Positions 22,579-44,258 of a stretch of DNA of 64,000 nt are shown piece by piece. A model generated the notes under the pieces. That model saw only the letters and a program-made list of their open reading frames with translations. It made no database searches and was not told the DNA's origin. Within the stretch, counting starts at the first letter, position 1; each line of letters starts with the position of its first letter. The stretch comes from Scleroderma bovista. Its lineage: Eukaryota; Basidiomycota; Agaricomycetes; Boletales; Sclerodermataceae. A program made the position numbers and the translations under genes. Location: the NCBI GenBank assembly GCA_037178675.1, contig JAYMGJ010000391.1, positions 34,583-98,582 of the forward strand, in the 5' to 3' direction.

Positions 22579-24580
22579 CTACAGCTCTTCTGGGATGGAA
22601 AGGGAGAAGTAAGGATGTTGTAGAGCACCACGGACTGTTATCCGTTGTGCAGGATCGAAAGCAAGTAGTCGCCGCACAAGGTCTGCAAACTCCCGGTTAA
22701 TCAGGTCTGTAGGTGGTATCACATCCTACATATAAAGGGGTTGAGTGGACGTTCTGGCAGATTGTAGGTGAGATCTCACCTGGAGCGATCGTGTGGCACG
22801 AACATCCTTCTTACTCTGTCGTGAGGCTTTAGGTTTCGGCCAGTCTAACCGTGAGCCATCCTTGAAAAACTCTGGCTTTAAACGTGCGCCAGCGCGTGCA
22901 AAGCGCTCTGGCATCTTTCCCATGACCATCTCCATCATGGCGAGATGCTCTAGGTTGTCATGGGTTTGGTAGAGGGCGACCCCGGTGTAAAATTCCACGA
23001 GGATGCATCCCAAGGAGTATGCATCACACGGGTATGACCATCCCAAGCCTGCATATGCGTCTCAGTAAAAAGCCTGTAGACGCGGACGACAAATGCACCT
23101 AGGATGATTTCTGGTGCTCTGTAATGCCGTGTTGATACGACCGTAGAGTGGTACTCATCCTCAAACGTGGCAGATCCAAAATCAATGAGGCGGATGTCTG
23201 TCGATTGGAGGATCCGTTTGGTGCGCGGCGGCGGATTACGCTGCGGAATGTGTCATCAGAAACGCCGTCAGTATGCGCGGACAAGCACCGCATACCTTGC
23301 CAGGTACAGGAACAACAGCCAGTCTATAGTCATTGTTGACAAGTAAGATGTTTTCCGGTTTAAGGTCCGTGTGAATGAGGTGGAGATCATGCAAGACTGT
23401 ACGGACAGTACTTGGTAAGAAAATGCACCAGAGGAAGAATGGAAACGCACAAGCGACACTGTCCAGTAATTGCCGAGCAAAAGACTGTATGTGGTGTCGC
23501 GGGAACGGGGCAAACTCGTTCTCTTTGAGGAAATCATATACGCACATGCCCAATAGTTCTGAAACTAGGCAAATATGGTTGCGATGGTCAAAGGTGTGCA
23601 ACAAATGGATGCATTTGCTGGAAATGGAAAGGTCACGAAGTGCCTAGGGCAAGTCTGGGGACAGACGAACTGAACGTTTGTCGGATCTTTCTCCTTGAGC
23701 TTCTGTAGAACACGAATTTCGATCTTGCTTGCATCACGATATTTTGGGATGGCACGGATAATTTTGATCGCCACCCTGTTATGAGTGTGCATGTCGATAG
23801 CTTCTACAACTTTACCGAACGTTCCTTGGCCCAGGAGACGAACGGTGCGATCTGGAAGCCAGGGATATACGGCAGGAACGAAAGGCATGGAGGAGACAGC
23901 GTACATCGGTTATGAATTATGTCATCTGGTATGATGATGTAGTGACCTTCCTTGTCATCACAAGGAACGACCCCGCTGGATACCTGATGATAAAGATAGA
24001 CGCGAGGATTAGGTCGTATTCGGAGTTGACGATGACTGTTACGTACATCCGTTGTTGCAGGACCGCTTCCACTGGCCCACGACTTCGTGGAAGGGATGGG
24101 GACCTGTGGCTGCAGGCCAGTAGCCAGTTTCTTGGTGATAGTCCCACGGGGTTCGTCAGCCTGGTCCCGCTTCCTCTTTTTTGGCGCTGGCGCCACTGGG
24201 ACTGCAGAGGAGGTGGAAGCAGACAGGGCCTGAGCCTCGGCGGCAGCACGGGCTCTTGTTCTGATTGACGCAGTGGGATAGGGTCGGTTGACAGGATCAT
24301 ATCCGATGGGGAGAATGGTAGCGGGTGATATGGTCGATGGCGGGGGTGGAGTGTCATCAATGACGATAACTTCGCGGAGTCGACCTTGGTTGTCTACTTC
24401 TTGTACTTCACTGTAGCTGACGGTGAACTGGTGGACTCTCTTTCTCTTGCGGGAGACGACGGGTGGAGTTGGCATGACGGATGTGTTAGTGCGAGGTGAA
24501 TTGAGGGCAGTGAGATGATATTGAGTGAGAATTTGGGGAGGCAGCTGGGGAGGCAGCTGGGGATGGACGACAGCCTGCAT
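22579..24580 (-). CDS. LAMMER/CLK-family dual-specificity kinase
   Basis: Predicted nuclear kinase of the LAMMER group (Kns1, Lkh1, CLK), which phosphorylates SR-type splicing factors and affects stress and growth control. The N-terminal part is low-complexity with basic clusters ([17 protein letters not shown]) that look like nuclear signals. The kinase domain has [67 protein letters not shown] and the signature [17 protein letters not shown]. It ends [12 protein letters not shown] with a stop at 22579. At least five short introns. I chose ATG 24580 ([12 protein letters not shown]); the open frame runs on to ATGs at 24901/24907, but those overlap the divergent MYST coding start at 24813. Confidence 0.88.
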
Positions 24581-24812
24581 CAGTGGGGGATGGGTGGGTG
24601 GGTGGTGGTGGTGGTATGGAACGAAGAAACGAGAGCAGCACGGACCAGCCAAAGGTTCACCCAGCGAGTTGTTCAGGTCAAGTGCTATTTGTGTGTCCGT
24701 GTTTGGGCGGTGTGACACCCTTTTCGATTCTGTGACGCGGTGGCCGTCACGCGCGACCGTGACAGTCGCTCGCTGTGGAGGTCGTCGAACTGCACCCAGC
24801 GGACGTCGCAAC
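24581..24812. promoter_or_regulatory. Divergent kinase/MYST promoter with CRE-like half-sites
   Basis: 232 bp between the two chosen start codons. A cluster at about 24731-24765 reads TGTGACGCGG, GCCGTCACGC and ACCGTGACAG, giving closely spaced TGACG/CGTCA half-sites in both orientations, like ATF/CREB sites. Control by a bZIP factor is inference only. Confidence 0.4.
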
Positions 24813-28817
<4,005 letters not shown>

Positions 28818-29243
28818 ATGATGGATGGACACTGCATGGTATTTGTGTACTCATACAATTCCTTGTAATTACAGCCGTATTGACTATTAGTTATATTTCT
28901 CCGTAGGTGTTAGTAGAACGTGTGTTGATCAGCGACGTTAAATATGTGGTGGAGCGAACCAGTTGGAAAATGAACTCGTAGACTGTATTTGTGTCTGTTT
29001 GCTATTGGCTTCTGAAGCAGTGCGTGCGCCTTGCGAGCGAGCCACGTCGAGCGCGAGCGGTTCACAGCTGGTTCATTGCAGTTCATCGACCAACACATAT
29101 AGAATGGATAACGGGCCACAACCGCATGGGTGAGCACATCCTTGCCATGTCGCAGCTGCCGCCATTCAGGATGGTAGCGATGTGGCCCTCCCCCATCTTT
29201 TCCGTGTCTCTCACCCTACTGCTTGCTGTGCAGTGATCCGAGC
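28818..29243. other. Intergenic spacer
   Basis: 3' flank of the MYST gene and 5' flank of the Myb-like gene. No further feature is supported. Confidence 0.4.
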
Positions 29244-30803
29244 ATGGCATTCGGGCACATACAACGAGATCCAACGCTTACAAACAGCGTCACTAACGTA
29301 TCTGTAAGCCACGGCCCGCTCACTGCGCATGCACTATGATCCATTCTCTCCCCACAGAGTTTGAACCAAGCACTAGGATCGCACCTAACGCCCGGGTTGA
29401 ACCCGCGACCCACATTTCACGAAGGGTCGTATAGACTCACGGATTCACCACCAACGCTCATTGATGCAAACGGAAATGCGAGATCCAACCAGGTCGTGGC
29501 AAGCTCCCCACATCAAGCCATGCATGATTTCACTGTCTCTCTGTCCAATGACAGCCCCGCCGCAAACGGGGCGAAGCGGAAACATGTCGATGGTTCAAAC
29601 CCTTTATCAAATACCCATATGGGGAAGCGACGCAGGGATATAGAAGACATGGGAGACTTCGATAATGACCCCGCCCATGGTTCAAAACATTGGACCGAGG
29701 ATGAAAAGACTGAACTGTTCAAATGGCTTATGGCAGATGGAGAAGATGATCATTGGAATGCCCTTCGCACTGCTAAAAATTCGTGCTTTCGAAAGGTATG
29801 TTGTGCTACCGTGTGAGATGGCATGCTAATCATAAGATGATTTCCCACCTAGTGTGCTACTGAGGTATTTGCTGGAAAGAAAACATATCAAGCGCTTAAG
29901 GGCTGCTATGAACGTAATTTCAACTTGTTCAAATCCATTCATGCTTTCGAGTCTTTCCATATTCGAGCGGGTAACCCGCCTGTGACAGCGATAAACGAAA
30001 ACGACAGGCTACGAGAGTACGAGCGCCGTATACAGCTTTCCCGGAAAGGGGGCTGTGATATTGGGAACGTCAATGCCCGGACCGTCGATCATTGGCACCG
30101 GACAGGGTGGTATGAGATGTTTCGCAAGAGGTGAATTTGACCAGAAGTCCATGAGCTCATGCTGACTTGTACTAGATGGGAAAATGATTTCCGCTCAACG
30201 GGTAGTAGACATACTACCAATGGCGGATCAAGCATCGCACCAGCTGGCGGAGGGGACGACTTTGACGACGACGACCACTCACCCGACGTCGTAGAAACAG
30301 CTCCCAACCAACCAAAAACACTGATCACACAACCCTACACACGACCTTTGTCTCATCCGCAGTCGCAGCCGCAACCTGTTCACTCCCATATGTCGACTGT
30401 CCCCGAGATCTTACCCCCTGAAACCCGACCGTCGAGTTCGGGTAGTCGCACTCTTGCCTCGAACCATACATCTCCAGCAGACCCGCCACCTGCTAATGTC
30501 CCAGTACCTCACCATATGCTAACTGCCTGCTTGCAGCTCCTGCAGGCACAAGTACAGCATAGTAAACTCAAGTTGGACTATCTTCGCAAGCGTGAAGAGC
30601 GAGAAGAAAAGGAGAGCGTCGCGCGACGAGAGATCGAGCGATTACGATTGGAGCGGGAGCAGGCAGAGTGGGAGCATAACAAGGAATCTGTCAAGATGAA
30701 GCAACGAGCTCAGCTTGCTACCGATCTCTTGAGCAATCCTGTGGTTGACGGTTCTGTACGTCAAGCTGCAATGGACTATCTCAAGAAGCTTTTTGCGGAT
30801 TGA
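29244..30803 (+). CDS. Myb/SANT-like DNA-binding protein
   Basis: Exons 29244-29303, 29358-29795, 29853-30130 and 30176-30803 join in frame to 467 residues. The start ATG 29244 gives MAFGHIQRDPTLTNSVTNVS, and the splice to SLNQALG is in phase. A basic patch (KRKHVDG, GKRRRDIED) precedes a Myb/SANT-like helix set: HWTEDEKTELFKWLMAD, then ATEVFAGKKTYQALKGCYER and RTVDHWHRTGWYEMFRKRW. A Pro/Ser-rich linker follows, then a charged coiled-coil-like C-terminus (KREEREEKESVARREIERL). It resembles agaricomycete proteins with a single degenerate Myb domain and a coiled coil. Role is unknown; transcriptional regulation is inferred. Confidence 0.78.
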
Positions 30804-31077
30804 ATTTCGACGTGTTATCCTATGTGTGTCGTCTCTTGTTTTGTCTCACTGGTTCTACTTGGCTTTGTTTCAGTGGTTAACAAAAATAATGTACTCATTT
30901 ACTAGTACAACCTCCTGTCAGGGAACAGGATATCGATGTAATGTGTATTGTCGCATCTGACTTGCGGGTAAGATCCAGCCTGTATGTATTTTACTTGATA
31001 TCAGCTTCGAACCCAAGAACCGTAAGACGTGGTATTCATTCACCGGTATAACCATATCTGAGCAGGAGCGCTGCTTG
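30804..31077. other. Convergent 3' spacer
   Basis: AT-rich spacer between the convergent Myb-like and C2-domain genes. Confidence 0.4.
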
Positions 31078-34000
31078 TCAATGATTCTGGTTCATCTCCA
31101 TCTCCAGTCGCCTAGCCATCTCCCTATCCGCCTCTTCGATTGCTCTTCTCCTTGCCTCTCGTCTCCTCTTCTCTAGTTCCTCTTCGTGCGCTTGTTCCCT
31201 CCTGGCAACTTCTGCATCTGCTTCCTCTTGATATCTCCGCTCCCTTGCCAGCGTGGCTTCACGCTCTGCCTCTTCTTGTGCCTGTCTGGCTAGGGCAAGA
31301 TCAGCTTCCTCTTGTCGGCGGCGTTCAGCTTCGTTAGCTTCAAATTCAGCATCATATTGAGCACGCGCAAAGGCAGCATCCGCAGCCTCTTGCTCAGCGC
31401 GCGCTTGAATGCGAGACAACTCTGCTTGCCATTCACGTTCAGCCTCGTCTTCGCGCCGCCGACGCTCTTCCTCTGCGCGTTGCTGCCGTTTTTCCTCTTG
31501 CTTTCTTAGCTCTTCTTGCCTCCTCTCTTCTTCTTCTCGCTTCATCCGCTCTTCCTGTTTTCTTAGGCGTTCTGCCTCTTGCCTCTTCATTTCTTCCTCC
31601 AGTCGTCTTTGGTGTTCTGCTTCTTGTCTCTTCCTCACTTCCTCTAATAGCTTTTGACGTTCTGCTTCTTGTTTCTTCCTCTCTTCCTCCATCTGTCTTT
31701 GACGCTCTGCTTCCCGCCTCTGCTTCTCCTCCTCTTGCCGCTGAAGATCTTCTTGTCGCTTCCTCTCCTCTTGTTTTCTTTGCTGCTCCTCTCGCAGCCG
31801 CATCTCCTCAGCTTCGCGCTTGACACGTTCCTCTTCTTCCATGCGCCTGCGAGCCTCAGCCTCAGCCTCAGTTTGCAGTTTTCTTTCCCTCTCCTCCTCT
31901 TCCCGCCTCCTTGCCTCTTCCTCCTCGAACCTCTTGCGTGCTTCCTCCTCAATCCGCCTCTCCTCCTCCTCCTGGCGCTTGCGCTCTTCCTCAACGTGAC
32001 GAAGACGTTCTTCCTCTGCCTTTTTCGCTTCCTCCCATCGTCGTCGGGCCTCAGCCTCTATTTCTTTTTTCTTTGCCTCCACTCGCCTCTCCCACTCTTC
32101 CGCATCAACCTTGGATACGGTACCGCCGACGTTGGGCTTCGCTCCGATATCTGACTCCGCCTGGGCACGTGCCTCATCCGGCTTAGGGATTGTTAATGAA
32201 CCAGGGCTAGGAGGAATGGCTGAAACCGAAGCAAGTGGAAGGGCTGCCGGAGGCGCTATAGATGGTGATAGTGTGAGTGACGAAATCGGGGGCTGAGAAG
32301 CTGTGGCGGCAGCTGGGGAAGTGGATGCAGGAGGCGGAGGAACTGGCGATCGGGCGGTAGTCGTAGATGGCTGTGTCTGCGCATTTAATAGTGGAAATTG
32401 TGGTGGCGGGGGTGGAGGTGGCGAGAACGGAGCCGCTTGTTGACGTTGCGGCTGCACTTGAGAGGCTGCCGAAGGAGGCGGCGGCGGCGGAGGTGGCGGT
32501 ACTGTGAAATACGGCTGTTGTTGTGTCTGTTGGACGGGCGCGACTGGTTGAGGGGTAGGAGTCGGAGGATGATGTGGTTGTGTTCGAAGCGGAGGTTGGG
32601 GAGTTTGGGCAGGAGCTGGGGTATGTGGCGGTTGTGGAAGATAAGGCATTTGGTACGGCTGAGGCGTTGTCGGAACCCGTGGCACTTGTGGAGGGTATTG
32701 CGGTGGTTGTGTAGGATACTGAGTCGAGATATAGGAAGAATTTAGTGTCGATGGATGAGATGGAGAACCCGATAAATATGGTTTCGGTGGAAACTCTTGT
32801 GCTACAGGCGTGGAGGCTGCATTGGGAGCATTGTTCAACTGCGAAAACTGAGGTAGTGGTGCAGATCCGGGTCGCGTATACCCAAACTGGGACTGTGCTG
32901 TGAGAGGTGTTCCAGCATATGGATGTGGGGGTGAAGATTGAGAGGGTTGGGGGTGAAGCTGAGCGTTAGACTGGTTAGGCTCATGACCTCCCTTTTCTTG
33001 TGAATGAAATGTGGACGATGGTTGAGGTGACAAACTGGGAACAGGAAATGAAGGAACGTAGACAGTGTCCCCTGCAGATTCTTCGATGATGATCGGCGGC
33101 GGGCCCCCATAATGATCCCGCACTGGCGACTGCATAGCCAATACTGGCGAGAACGGTGTAGGATTGGTTGTCAAATCGCCCGCTGCCCCTGAAATAGGAA
33201 TGGAGTCAACATCGGGAAGAAGTGGGCCAACGGCGCTGGAGTGTCGTCGGGAATCCTGCCCAAATGCCTGTGCTGGTCGCCCTCCACGTCCTGGACGCAG
33301 AATTGTGGGGACATGTCCTGATTTCTTGCCAATGGGCTTTCTACTACCTTGCTCTTCTGGAAGAGGAGGTAGGTTGTCCTTTTCCTTGGGATTAACCCCG
33401 TTCGATGGTTGTGGTGCTTGGGTTAATGGGTTTACTCGAGGAAGCAGAGATATTGGAAGTGATGGCTGACTCGACATTTTCTCCCTGGGTCCAGGAAGAG
33501 GCGATCGGCCACGTTGAGGAGCACCAGACTGTGGAACGGGCGAGCTGTCAGAGGACGCTACATACTGCTCCTGCAAGGAGTAGCTGGAAACAGGGCGGGT
33601 AACTCGATCAGAAGGCATCAACTTTGAAGCACGACGAGTAGGTGGTGGTCGGGAATTTGCATAGAACGTCAATTCGAGATACAGTTGCCCCCTCGTCCCT
33701 GCTGAGGGAGTCTCTAACTGGATCCAATCTGACGATACAGTCAGTAGATGCACTGAATCCTCATCGACTTGTGCCCCTACCATCGAACTCGCCTGTCTTG
33801 AGCGTTTCCTCGATATCCATCGACCCCTTCCCGAGAAGCACATCATCCCCCTTCGTTTCCTGTTTATAACAAGCGACCTCCAGCAACCGGTTCTTCCGGT
33901 CTTGCCCCTCATCCGCGTAGACCGGGAACCGGAATTCGTCATCAAATAGTGGATGTTGCCCGCCTTTCGAAGCGACTTTAGTTTTCTCCGTCAAACCAGA

Positions 34001-34108
34001 AAGCGATACCTGGGCATAGGGGTCTTGCTTGTAGAACGAGGGCTGGTGAAGGTGTTGGGCTTTGAGCACGACGACGACGAGGGTGCCAATCTCTTTGGAC
34101 TTGGACAT
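31078..34108 (-). CDS. C2-domain protein with Pro-rich middle and long charged helix (Inn1/Fic1-like)
   Basis: Two exons, 33781-34108 and 31078-33728, join through a phase-1 intron to about 992 residues. Residues 1-130 form a C2 domain: GTLVVVVLKAQHL, KQDPYAQVSL, HPLFDDEFRFPVY, DDVLLGKGSMDI and, after the splice, WIQL and GQLYLELTFY. Next is a long Pro/Ser/Gln-rich stretch with PxxP motifs and poly-Pro runs. From about residue 600 the protein is almost only Glu, Arg, Lys and Ala (EEERKRQEEEERRIEEEARK), an expected single alpha helix or coiled coil ending MARRLEMEMNQNH. C2 plus PxxP matches ingression proteins Inn1/Fic1 that act at the cytokinetic ring. The long helix is an unusual addition. 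Confidence 0.75.
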
Positions 34109-35202
34109 TATGGGAAGGAAGTCCGACTTGGGTGTCCAGCTCGATGATGCGTTCTTGATTCAAGCTGTGGGATTGTCGGGGCTGTACGTTTTGTACCTTG
34201 GCTGTACTTCACGACACCCTGTCTTGTTCGTTAGGCCTAGCAAGACACGTCAGTTGAACATGCTTGAATCCAAGTGCATTATATCGCACAGCCAATTCAC
34301 TCGAGTCTCCGTGAGTGAGGTAAAACTGGAAACAACTGGAAACAACTACCTAACACCTCCTGGAAATCGAATGTTGATTTACTTAACACTTGTCTATCAG
34401 TTGTCCATCCCCTCTTTTAACGTTCTTTGTCTCTCTTCAATCGACAGTAAAGTCTCTATGGCCACGTTTACTTGTGAGTACCCATTCGTATCACATGGCA
34501 GAAGGCGAACAGTTGTACAAGTGCCGCCGGAAAGTGAATATGATTTATAGGATAGGGCACGATGTGTTCCTAAGAGGAGCCAATCCTGGCTTGGAACATC
34601 CCTCAGTGCTCGATTAGCGGAGAAAGTGAGTGAAGCTTAAGGCTTGATTCAACCCTTGGATCAGTTCCGTTGGCCTGGGCAAGTAATCTATATGTCCGAT
34701 TGTACTCAATCCTCTTCATCTTTCCATCAATGTAGGTTGGACCCACCGATGAGTGCATTTATCCGCGAAGGCCTAATGCTGAGGATGACTGATCGACTGA
34801 TCATTTAGCTTCTACGTTCCTTGTTCGACGATGATTCCATCACATGATATTCCCCTCTGTGGAGTTGTATAGACGATTGGTTGCATGTATTCATGCGCTG
34901 ATTTGTCGTGATCAAGCTTGGCAAGCGGGCCTATCCTCATAGAATTCCTCCTCGAACAGTAAGGCTATTGTTTCGAAAATTTCAGTGAAGATGCTCATAG
35001 CAGTGGACATGTCAGAGGACAATTTCATTTGCCAATTGATGATGCACGCTGTACAACTCAGGCAGATTTGAATAATTTTTTACTGTTCCCCTTAGGATTT
35101 GGCTTTAGATGCATGCATAGTGCTAGGGGCTGCTCATGCTCTATTGCTGATGCTAAGAGTACTGTACAATCTGCTTATACACGTGATACAAGGCCAACAT
35201 GG
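34109..35202. other. Intergenic, nothing recognisable
   Basis: 5' flank of the C2 gene and 3' flank of CipC-like copy 4. No conserved frame is seen. Confidence 0.4.
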
Positions 35203-35733
35203 CTAGTGTTTGTAGTTGTCCTCAGTCACTACGTCATTAATGCGTTCCTTCGCTATGATCGCGGCGATTAGGATCAAAATGATTAATGAAAAAAAGGCGG
35301 TTACCCTCCTTAAGATGCCTCTCTCGTTTGAAATTATCGTAGGTATCCCTACCCTTGGTCTCAATGAGGTGAGTTAAGGCGGCAGTAGCGAAACCGGCGC
35401 TGGATTATCGGCACTGATTAGTGATATGCTAAATTATCGAACATGGAAGCACACAAGAGTTGCTTAGCTTGCGCATGGTCATCGACTGCACCACCCTTTG
35501 CCAGGTGCTCATTATATTTTTTTGTGGCCTGAAAAAAACGTTAACCTCATTGCATTAGAGTGCTGACGACCCGTTACCTCGTATGCAACTGCGCCTGCGA
35601 CGAGGTCATGCGAAAAGTTACCTTTATTATACACCTCCTAGATGGTCATGATTGAGTAAGAGGAGTAAAAGGGAGACGAGGATATTACGTTGTGAGCATT
35701 GGCTTCGGGGGAGTCGTCACTGAAAAAGCCCAT
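35203..35733 (-). CDS. CipC-like DUF3759 protein, copy 4
   Basis: Exons 35689-35733, 35578-35637, 35455-35528, 35305-35399 and 35203-35252 give 107 residues. Reads MGFFSDDSPEANAHN, EVYNKGNFSHDLVAGAVAYE, ATKKYNEHLAKGGAVDDHA, AGFATAALTHLIETKGRDTY and KERINDVVTEDNYKH. Intron count, phases and the conserved HDLVAGAVAYE and AGFA..ETKG blocks equal the plus-strand copies at 15.7-19.9 kb, although the protein is clearly diverged. It was too fragmented by introns to show as one open frame. Intact. Confidence 0.8.
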
Positions 35734-36613
35734 GATTGACGGATAATTGTGGGATGAGTGTCTTCGTGGCACAGAAGGTTTAAATACATAGCTGACTGAG
35801 GTAAGACGTAATTTGACCTTGATCCATCAATCACAGCGGAAACGGAGGGTCACTAACCCGCCTTTTATTTCCATCCTTGTTACTCGACGAGTTCTTTTCT
35901 GATTTTCTGACAAAAGCGGTGGGCAAGGTGGTTCTAGATTATCGGTTAGCTGTGCTTGTCAAATGATCTCAGGACCACACCCTCCGTATATGACAGGAAC
36001 AGCCTCGGCAGTTAATTGCAAACCTCGCTGAAGAAATCTGACTGTGTTGCTGAGAATGCACGTGTGAGGGATAACATGAGAGTAGAAAAAATCTGGTCGA
36101 TAATCGATCGGCTGCAGGTATGGTGAATGCCCAGTTCAGTGTAGAGAAAGGGAGGCATCGTTGCGTGCACCCGACGCGACATCCGAGCCACCTAATCGCG
36201 ATTGTCCGGCACCACCTGACGAGTGCATTAATAAAGAGATCTTAAAAACAGATTCTCCTGCAAAGATTGAATATTGAAGGTGATCAGTCAATCGATCATT
36301 TAGCTATTGCATAGCCAATTGGCCGCACATATTTATACACTTGCAAGAACGAGATTAGCCTGATCAGGGTGGGCAATCGGATTGATCTACGAGATGAGGT
36401 TGTTGTGGAGAAAATTTGGTGGGCAGGTCCCAAAGAACACGTTCACTGACACCCGTTAATCAACGTGAACCGTGGAAACGCATAGAAGGACCTGTCCTTC
36501 GGCATCTTCAGGGTTGAGCTTAAAGGGAATGAACTGTTCATGCTCGATCAATTAGTAAGTTTGCTGTACAGTGTAGGCCTGGAGTTATACATGCAAAGCC
36601 GGCATGGCTATTA
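35734..36613 (-). pseudogene. Upstream duplicate segment with relic frame X1
   Basis: Part of a tandem unit (CipC-like gene plus upstream DNA) repeated at 36614-38250. At 35930-36110 the minus strand keeps HTCILSNTV..AEAVPVIYGG, matching HTCILSNAM..TEAVLVVYGG at 38050-38200. Here it carries a TGA where the other unit has CGA (before QAQLTDN), and frame breaks. The original protein family is not recognised. Confidence 0.45.
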
Positions 36614-37122
36614 TCATCGGTAGTTCCGCTCCGTCACTACCTCACGAAGGCGTCTATTGGCTACAAAGGCTACGATTAGGATCAAGATGAACATTGGAAA
36701 GGGGTGATTTACCGGCTGCGAGATGCCACTCATCATGCGCGGCCCCACCATAGGTCTGAACGATGTGGGTCAGGGCGTCGGTTGCGAAATCGGTGCTATA
36801 TCAATCAGTGTTACGATAAACTGATCAACGCGAAAGCGTACAGGAGACCTTGAGCCTGTACGTAGTTAACGACCTGGCCGCCCTTCTCCATGTACTGATT
36901 ATATAGTCTTATGGCCTGAAAGAATGTGATTGGATTCACTGTATTGGAGCATTGACGACGTGCTACCTCGTATGCAATTGCACCTGCAATGAGACTGTCC
37001 GCAAGATTACCCTTGTTGTACACCTCCTAGATGGTCACATTTTAAAGACAGGAATGATAAGGCCACAAGGACATTACATCACGGACAATGGCCTCGGGAG
37101 AGTTGTCGCTGAAAAAGCCCAT
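36614..37122 (-). CDS. CipC-like DUF3759 protein, copy 5 (diverged)
   Basis: Tandem neighbour of copy 4 with the same five-exon arrangement. Reads MGFFSDNSPEAIVRD, EVYNKGNLADSLIAGAIAYE, AIRLYNQYMEKGGQVVNYVQ, then TDFATDALTHIVQTYGGAAH and NRRLREVVTERNYR, with a stop at 36614. Family positions Ala/Lys in exon 3 and ETKG in exon 4 are replaced (AIRLYNQ, QTYGG), so it evolves faster than copy 4. Splice sites and frame still look intact. Confidence 0.7.
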
Positions 37123-38011
37123 GGTGAGATGAGTCGGTGTGTTAACGAATTTTCCTCTGAATTTCGGACGAAAGCGAGGACGTTGTTCTATGTATATCAG
37201 CTGTTGGAGGCAGATTATCACATACCCTCCATATACAACCAGAATGTCTTTGAAAGATTCGCAGATTCGATAGCCTGGATGTATAAGGGGGTGGGTGACA
37301 CCAACCTAGTACTACCTAGTTTGGTGCGAAATTACATAATGGAACTCGGCCCAGTTGCTCCTCAGGATCAGCGCTCAGCACTACCAGCACTGCTTCCCAA
37401 CCGTGAGTACTTGAATGTCCGTGACCAGCGTGTATTAAGTTGATTCTGATTTGACATTAAGCGTTTCCGGAAGTCGGACCGGCGCGGCCTCAAGTACTAC
37501 AACTGCGAATATGAGGACTTGATGAAGTTGTAAATCCCACACAAAAACGCAGTCATAGATGTGCAATGCCTTGAACGTGCGAAACGACCCGACACATACA
37601 CACGCTCTGCACACTGCAGCCGCATGATCGAATCCATGCCCAATTCACCACTCTTGTTACGATCACTGTCGAAGCAACATTGGAAGTTCTTCACGCAATC
37701 TGGACCTCAGACCCGGCAACAAGAACGATATTGTCGTCCCTTCCACCAGCGTTACTGCACTCGTTGTATGCTAGCTGACGGAGTCACATTCCCGCTCGCG
37801 TTCCATGGCGCCGACTCACTTGACTAGGTTGAAGGGTGGCGTTGGGGTGAGTCCGATTCTCGGTCTAAATGCTATGCGTTGGCTGTCCAGACAAGGTGGA
37901 TCATCCTGTTCTCTCTGCTCATAGCCCATCCCAAACTGCCAGGGTTCAGATTCAGGTGGTGAACGGGACTGATAATCAGATATCTAGACTCAGAAACAAA
38001 ACCTCAAACGA
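37123..38011. other. Intergenic; duplicate junction and unmatched insert
   Basis: Start of the second upstream duplicate. Similarity to 35880-35935 ends near 37195 and resumes near 38055, leaving about 850 bp without a counterpart in the first unit. No gene is supported inside. Confidence 0.4.
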
Positions 38012-38565
38012 CTACACTGACGTGACTCCGTTGTCAGGATAGCGAGATGATTCTATATTGTCGGTTAGCCATGCTTGTCGGATTATCTCCAATCCATCGT
38101 ACCCTCCATATACAACAAGAACAGCCTCGGTGATTTGGTGTGCAAAACCTTGCCAGGGGAACCCCATTGCGTTGCTGAGAATGCACGTGTGTGAGAGAAG
38201 ATCGATGAAACCAGAGTAGTAGTCCTCATCGGAGGTCCCACCAATGATCAATCAACTGTAGTTTTGGAATTCAGGCCACAGGAGAAGGCCGAGAGGATCT
38301 GATGATCGGAGCATGATTGTTTGTGCGTGTCTTGTGCTAGTGCCAGTGAGACAAAAGACCCGGGACGCATCCTCGGGCCCCCAGGTATGTAGCTGTGCCT
38401 GGAGATATCTCGACGAGAGTGCCATTCAGTTAGGCACAACCACAGCTTCCCCAGAGCTAGTGCATCTATGCGTTCGAAACTGGTCAAGAGGGCGCGCGAG
38501 CTCCGTTTCATTTCCTCCACACTGGTGCGTAAGTACTGCAATATCACTTCTCCATCCCTGTTCAT
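38012..38565 (-). CDS. Unknown frame X2, possible gene fragment
   Basis: Two adjoining minus-strand frames. The first (38248-38565) reads EMKRSSRALLTSFERIDALA, LGKLWLCLTEWHSRRD and SYIPGGPRMRPGSFVSL. The second (38012-38251) reads SDEDYYSGFIDLLSHTCILS, NAMGFPWQGFAHQITEAVLV and VYGGYDGLEIIRQAWLTDN. The second is conserved, with a stop, in the X1 relic at 35.9-36.1 kb, so it was once coding. I do not recognise the family, and a spliced model is not clear. Confidence 0.35.
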
Positions 38566-38875
38566 TTCAGTCGATATGTAATTTAAGTTTTATAACACTC
38601 CTGAAAAGCCATTGATGTTGAGTAGGAAGCCAGACTAGAGGATGGATATTAAATGATGAAACAAGTGGTATTGTTCCTGAACAAAGCATAAAAAAGGAAT
38701 GAGTGATCTACATAGATGTAGTTATGGATAAAAGGGCAGTGTGTGCAAGATCGGGCACTCGGTGAATGACAGAAGTAATGGATTGGTATCTGCCACTAAT
38801 AGGGTATGGCTTTGGGAGACTAGCACGGATTGCTCCTAGATTTTACTGTCTGTCAGCCAGTCGAAAGATTATTCG

Positions 38876-44258
<5,383 letters not shown>

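Noticed and set aside
31644..32745. Several open frames on the plus strand opposite the C2 gene
   Set aside because: Products of the repetitive Glu/Arg and Pro codons read backwards; low-complexity and no start context.
33729..33945. Second-exon frame of the C2 gene extended as its own start
   Set aside because: The upstream part reads out of frame through the C2 domain exon; an intron at 33729-33780 joins the two correctly.
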